This document shows positions 61,346 to 64,000 of a DNA stretch of 64,000 nt, piece by piece (positions within the stretch are counted from its first letter, which is position 1; the number at the start of each line of letters is the position of its first letter). The DNA is from Chamaelirium japonicum (taxonomy: Eukaryota; Streptophyta; Magnoliopsida; Liliales; Melanthiaceae). The notes beneath the pieces are model-generated. The model saw only the letters and a list, made by a program, of their open reading frames with translations, did not search any database and was not told the DNA's origin. The DNA is taken from NCBI GenBank assembly GCA_947650365.1, contig OX393549.1, positions 96,330,014 through 96,394,013 of the forward strand, written 5' to 3'. The translations under genes were made by a program, and so were the position numbers.

Positions 61346-63419
61346 TTGTTCATGACCAAGGGATCCTCTTGGTCGTATTATCCTTGGTCAACAACTCAAC
61401 ATTGACTGCTACAATAGCATTTTGACCATTGAAATATTCGGATATCAACATCTCTCTTCAGTTTAGAGAGTACACCATATCGAGAATCTGATTGTCCGAG
61501 AAACTCAGACAGCATGATTCTAAAAAGTGGCTTCTATGGATAGTACAATTGCTAAGAAATAATACATACTCTAATGTTTAAGTTTGTTGTAGAAAAGTGT
61601 CTTTTATTCCTTGCAAGCAATTCACCAACTAAATCCAGTCTTTTATTCCTTGCCAGCAATTCATCAGCTAAATCTAGCCTTTTCACTCCCCAATAAAGGC
61701 TAGTAGAAGACATTTGACCAAATATCTTAGGAAAAGTGATGTTTGCCTATACCCAATTATAGTGGGAGGGAAACAACCAAATAAGTACTTAGCAACACAT
61801 TCATCAAGAGATTCACTGATTTTTAAGGAAATAGTTGAATTGCATCAGAATTCTTCCTGCGTCAGAAAACTAAACAAGCAAATTTTTTATAACTTTTTCA
61901 TATTTTTTAGAATTTTTTTAAATTATTTGAATATTTAAAAAATAGAGACCAATACCGGCACCGACCGATATTCGTGTTTTAAACCTTAGGCAGCGGGTGG
62001 GCCGGTAAATGTGGATATTTTTACGAGAAACGTCTCACGAAGGCAATTTGTCTGTGTCTGTATTGAGATTGAAACATCAAGACCTTTATAATAAAGCTTA
62101 TGGATAGATGGTCCCAATTTTACTTTTCGGTAGGCATTTCAATCCCTTTATTTGTTACGCATGTACTCTTGTTGGCCATCTTCACAATTCTTATAAATTT
62201 TGTGTCTCCCTCAAGCATGGAAACTGGAGATCGAGTGAGTCCTCTAGTTCACTATGCTTCTCCACTACGTTCTAAACCCATTTGGTTCCAAATTTGCCTA
62301 AGGATTCTAATTCAAACTAGGGATGGGTGGTCGTTCACCCACGGCGGAGGAGGCGGAAGCTGGATTCTCAGTCATTGACGATCAAGGCAGTTTGTTGCCT
62401 TAACAACACTAAGACATGATTTTCTGATTTATTTAAAAAAAAAAAACTTTCAAAACGTAGATCGGATAAATTTAACGAAATGTAGATCGGATAAATTCAA
62501 CTATTGATCCCCAAATCCGATGTAAGAACATCAAATATTGATAAAAATTGATGATCTTACACCATCATATTATCAATTAAACAACTATAAATGCAATAAT
62601 TAAAAGAAATCTAAAAACTTACGTTTTTGGTATGTTGGGCAAGAAAGCTTCATATGAACCAATGAAAGATTTGATGCGTTTTTCATTAATTTGATCTCCA
62701 CAGATTGGTGTTAGATGGTAGATGTAACAACCCAAAAAATTTTCAAAGAAAATAATGCCGAAGAAATCAAATGGGCTGGTCAAAGGGATTTAGGTTTACG
62801 ATTTGATAGTGTTGCGTTATGTAGAACCCGATGGTACTAGTTAGCATATTTATTTTGCGAGCCTCAGCAATTTGGTTCGCCGGTAAGGGACCCTCCCCAC
62901 AAGGGGGATGCAGTTCCAAGCTGGGCCAAAGTTCTTGCCCATTGTACATAATATGTATCTTTCGGTGTATTTTTCATTAGTTCTTTATCAACCGAAACCA
63001 TAGTTACCAAGTCGGAAAACGGAAAAAAACAGCAAGAGAAAAAATTGGAAAGATACGACAAAAACGAGAAAAAAAAAACGGGAAAACATTTTTACTTCTG
63101 TAATCTGTATAGATTGAAAACATTTTTAATTCTGTTACTTCTGTAATCTGTATAGATTGAAAACGTTTTTTTTTTACTGCAGTGGAATATGGAAGATGAA
63201 GGAAAAACTGAAAGCTAGAGAAAGATGGAATCATGAAAAAAGAGAGAATTAAAAGGGAATAAAGAAAAGAGACAGAGAAGAAAAAAAGAAAAAAAGCAAA
63301 CCTAGCAGCTTTGTGTCTCCAAGAAAAGCAGTGAAAGAAGCAAACTAGAGCCTCTTGCAGTCACCGCTCTCACAGTCTCACAGAAACATGTGCAAAATCT
63401 ACAAATCTGCTCCTCTGTG
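61346..63419. other. No gene recognised
   Basis: AT-rich sequence with short unsupported ORFs. No terminal repeats or exons seen. Confidence 0.45.
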
Positions 63420-63715
63420 GCTCCAGCTCCCTCTCTCGCAGTGCTCCTCCACGGCTCCGCCTCCCTCTCTCGCAGACGCCTTCTGCCGGGGTTGCAGAAG
63501 CCTCTTGGGTCGCGCAGATGAAAAAGCCCTAATCTCCTCTGCGGCTCTGCCTCCCTCTCTCGCAGTGCTCCTCCGCGGCTCTGCCTCCCTCTCTCGCAGA
63601 AGTCCTCCGCGACTCCGCCTCCTTCTCTCGCAAACGTCCTCCATGGCTCCGTCTCCCTCTCGCACAGACATCCTCCGCAGCTCTGTCTCCCTCTCTCGCA
63701 GTCTCGCAGACACCT
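63420..63715. repeat. ~35-bp minisatellite
   Basis: Seven or so imperfect copies of CTCCTCCGCGGCTCTGCCTC + CCTCTCTCGCAG. CT-rich on the plus strand; the minus strand gives Arg/Glu/Gly-rich shadow frames. Confidence 0.85.
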
Positions 63716-64000
63716 CCCTGGTCGCGCAGGGGAAAATCCCTAATCAAGGGTATAAATCCCATTGATCCGGTGGGTTTAAAAAAGAAAAACCCGAACCCGA
63801 ACCCATTTCTCTAAACGAACCCATTTGCCGAACCTGGACCCGAACCCATTTTCCTTTTATCCCACCGATCCGGTGGGTTTAAAAAAAAAACCGAACCTGG
63901 ACCCGAACACATTCTAATCCGTATTAAACACGTTTTTTACGTATTAACCGTTTTAAACGCGTATTAAACGTGTATTGCCTTTTTTTCAAAATAACGGGTT
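63716..64000. other. Window edge, MITE-like words
   Basis: Repeated GGTGGGTTTAAAAAA, CCGAACC and CCCGAACCCATTT words suggest the left part of a non-autonomous DNA element running off the window. Its other end is not visible. Confidence 0.35.

Overview
This is a plant nuclear (angiosperm) window: AT-rich introns, hAT, LINE and LTR elements of plant type, and one recognisable host gene. It cannot be assigned to a species from the sequence alone. The host gene lies on the minus strand. It is the middle section of NRPC2, the second-largest subunit of RNA polymerase III. Eight consecutive phase-0 exons can be read (52734-52772, 34800-34850, 34620-34718, 11415-11474, 11239-11328, 4947-5051, 4750-4860, 4439-4555). 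They encode 224 uninterrupted residues ending in the family's CP-x-x-TPEG signature. Short introns (81-194 bp) alternate with giant ones of 6.2, 23.1 and 17.9 kb. Both ends of the gene lie outside the window or were not recognised.

Almost everything else is transposable-element strata filling these introns. 742-3530: an old non-autonomous LTR element. 5387-10275: hAT-type non-autonomous elements, one with internal tandem repeats. 12376-18178: a full-length L1-type LINE with both ORFs open. 18985-30880: an unclassified, repeat-rich element on the minus strand, split by a 3-kb LTR, which is itself split by a second full-length LINE (exact 15-bp target duplication). 31240-32285: pieces of two hAT transposase genes. 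32567-33949: more hAT-type elements.

35165-35770: a doubly folded inverted-repeat element bounded by TA microsatellites. 36085-38551: a decayed 5'-truncated LINE carrying a small hAT element. 38560-51100: a heavily decayed Ty3/gypsy element acting as host for a stack of later insertions: a CAGTG-type hAT (38860-39685), a TAGGGGTG-type hAT (41028-46699) holding a young gag-only LTR element (41512-46630), another hAT (46838-47211) and a solo LTR (47858-49764). 55081-57751: a third LTR of the same unusual family, solo, with stop-free minisatellites. 60190-60670: a second microsatellite-bounded fold-back element. 60782-61337: a hAT element. The rest is intronic or intergenic sequence and simple repeats.

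Target-site duplications give the relative order of many insertions. The three sizeable LINEs and the pol- or gag-bearing LTR elements lie antisense to NRPC2. Exon boundaries and element boundaries were read by eye; element classes rest on motifs, terminal repeats and target-site duplications rather than on any database search.
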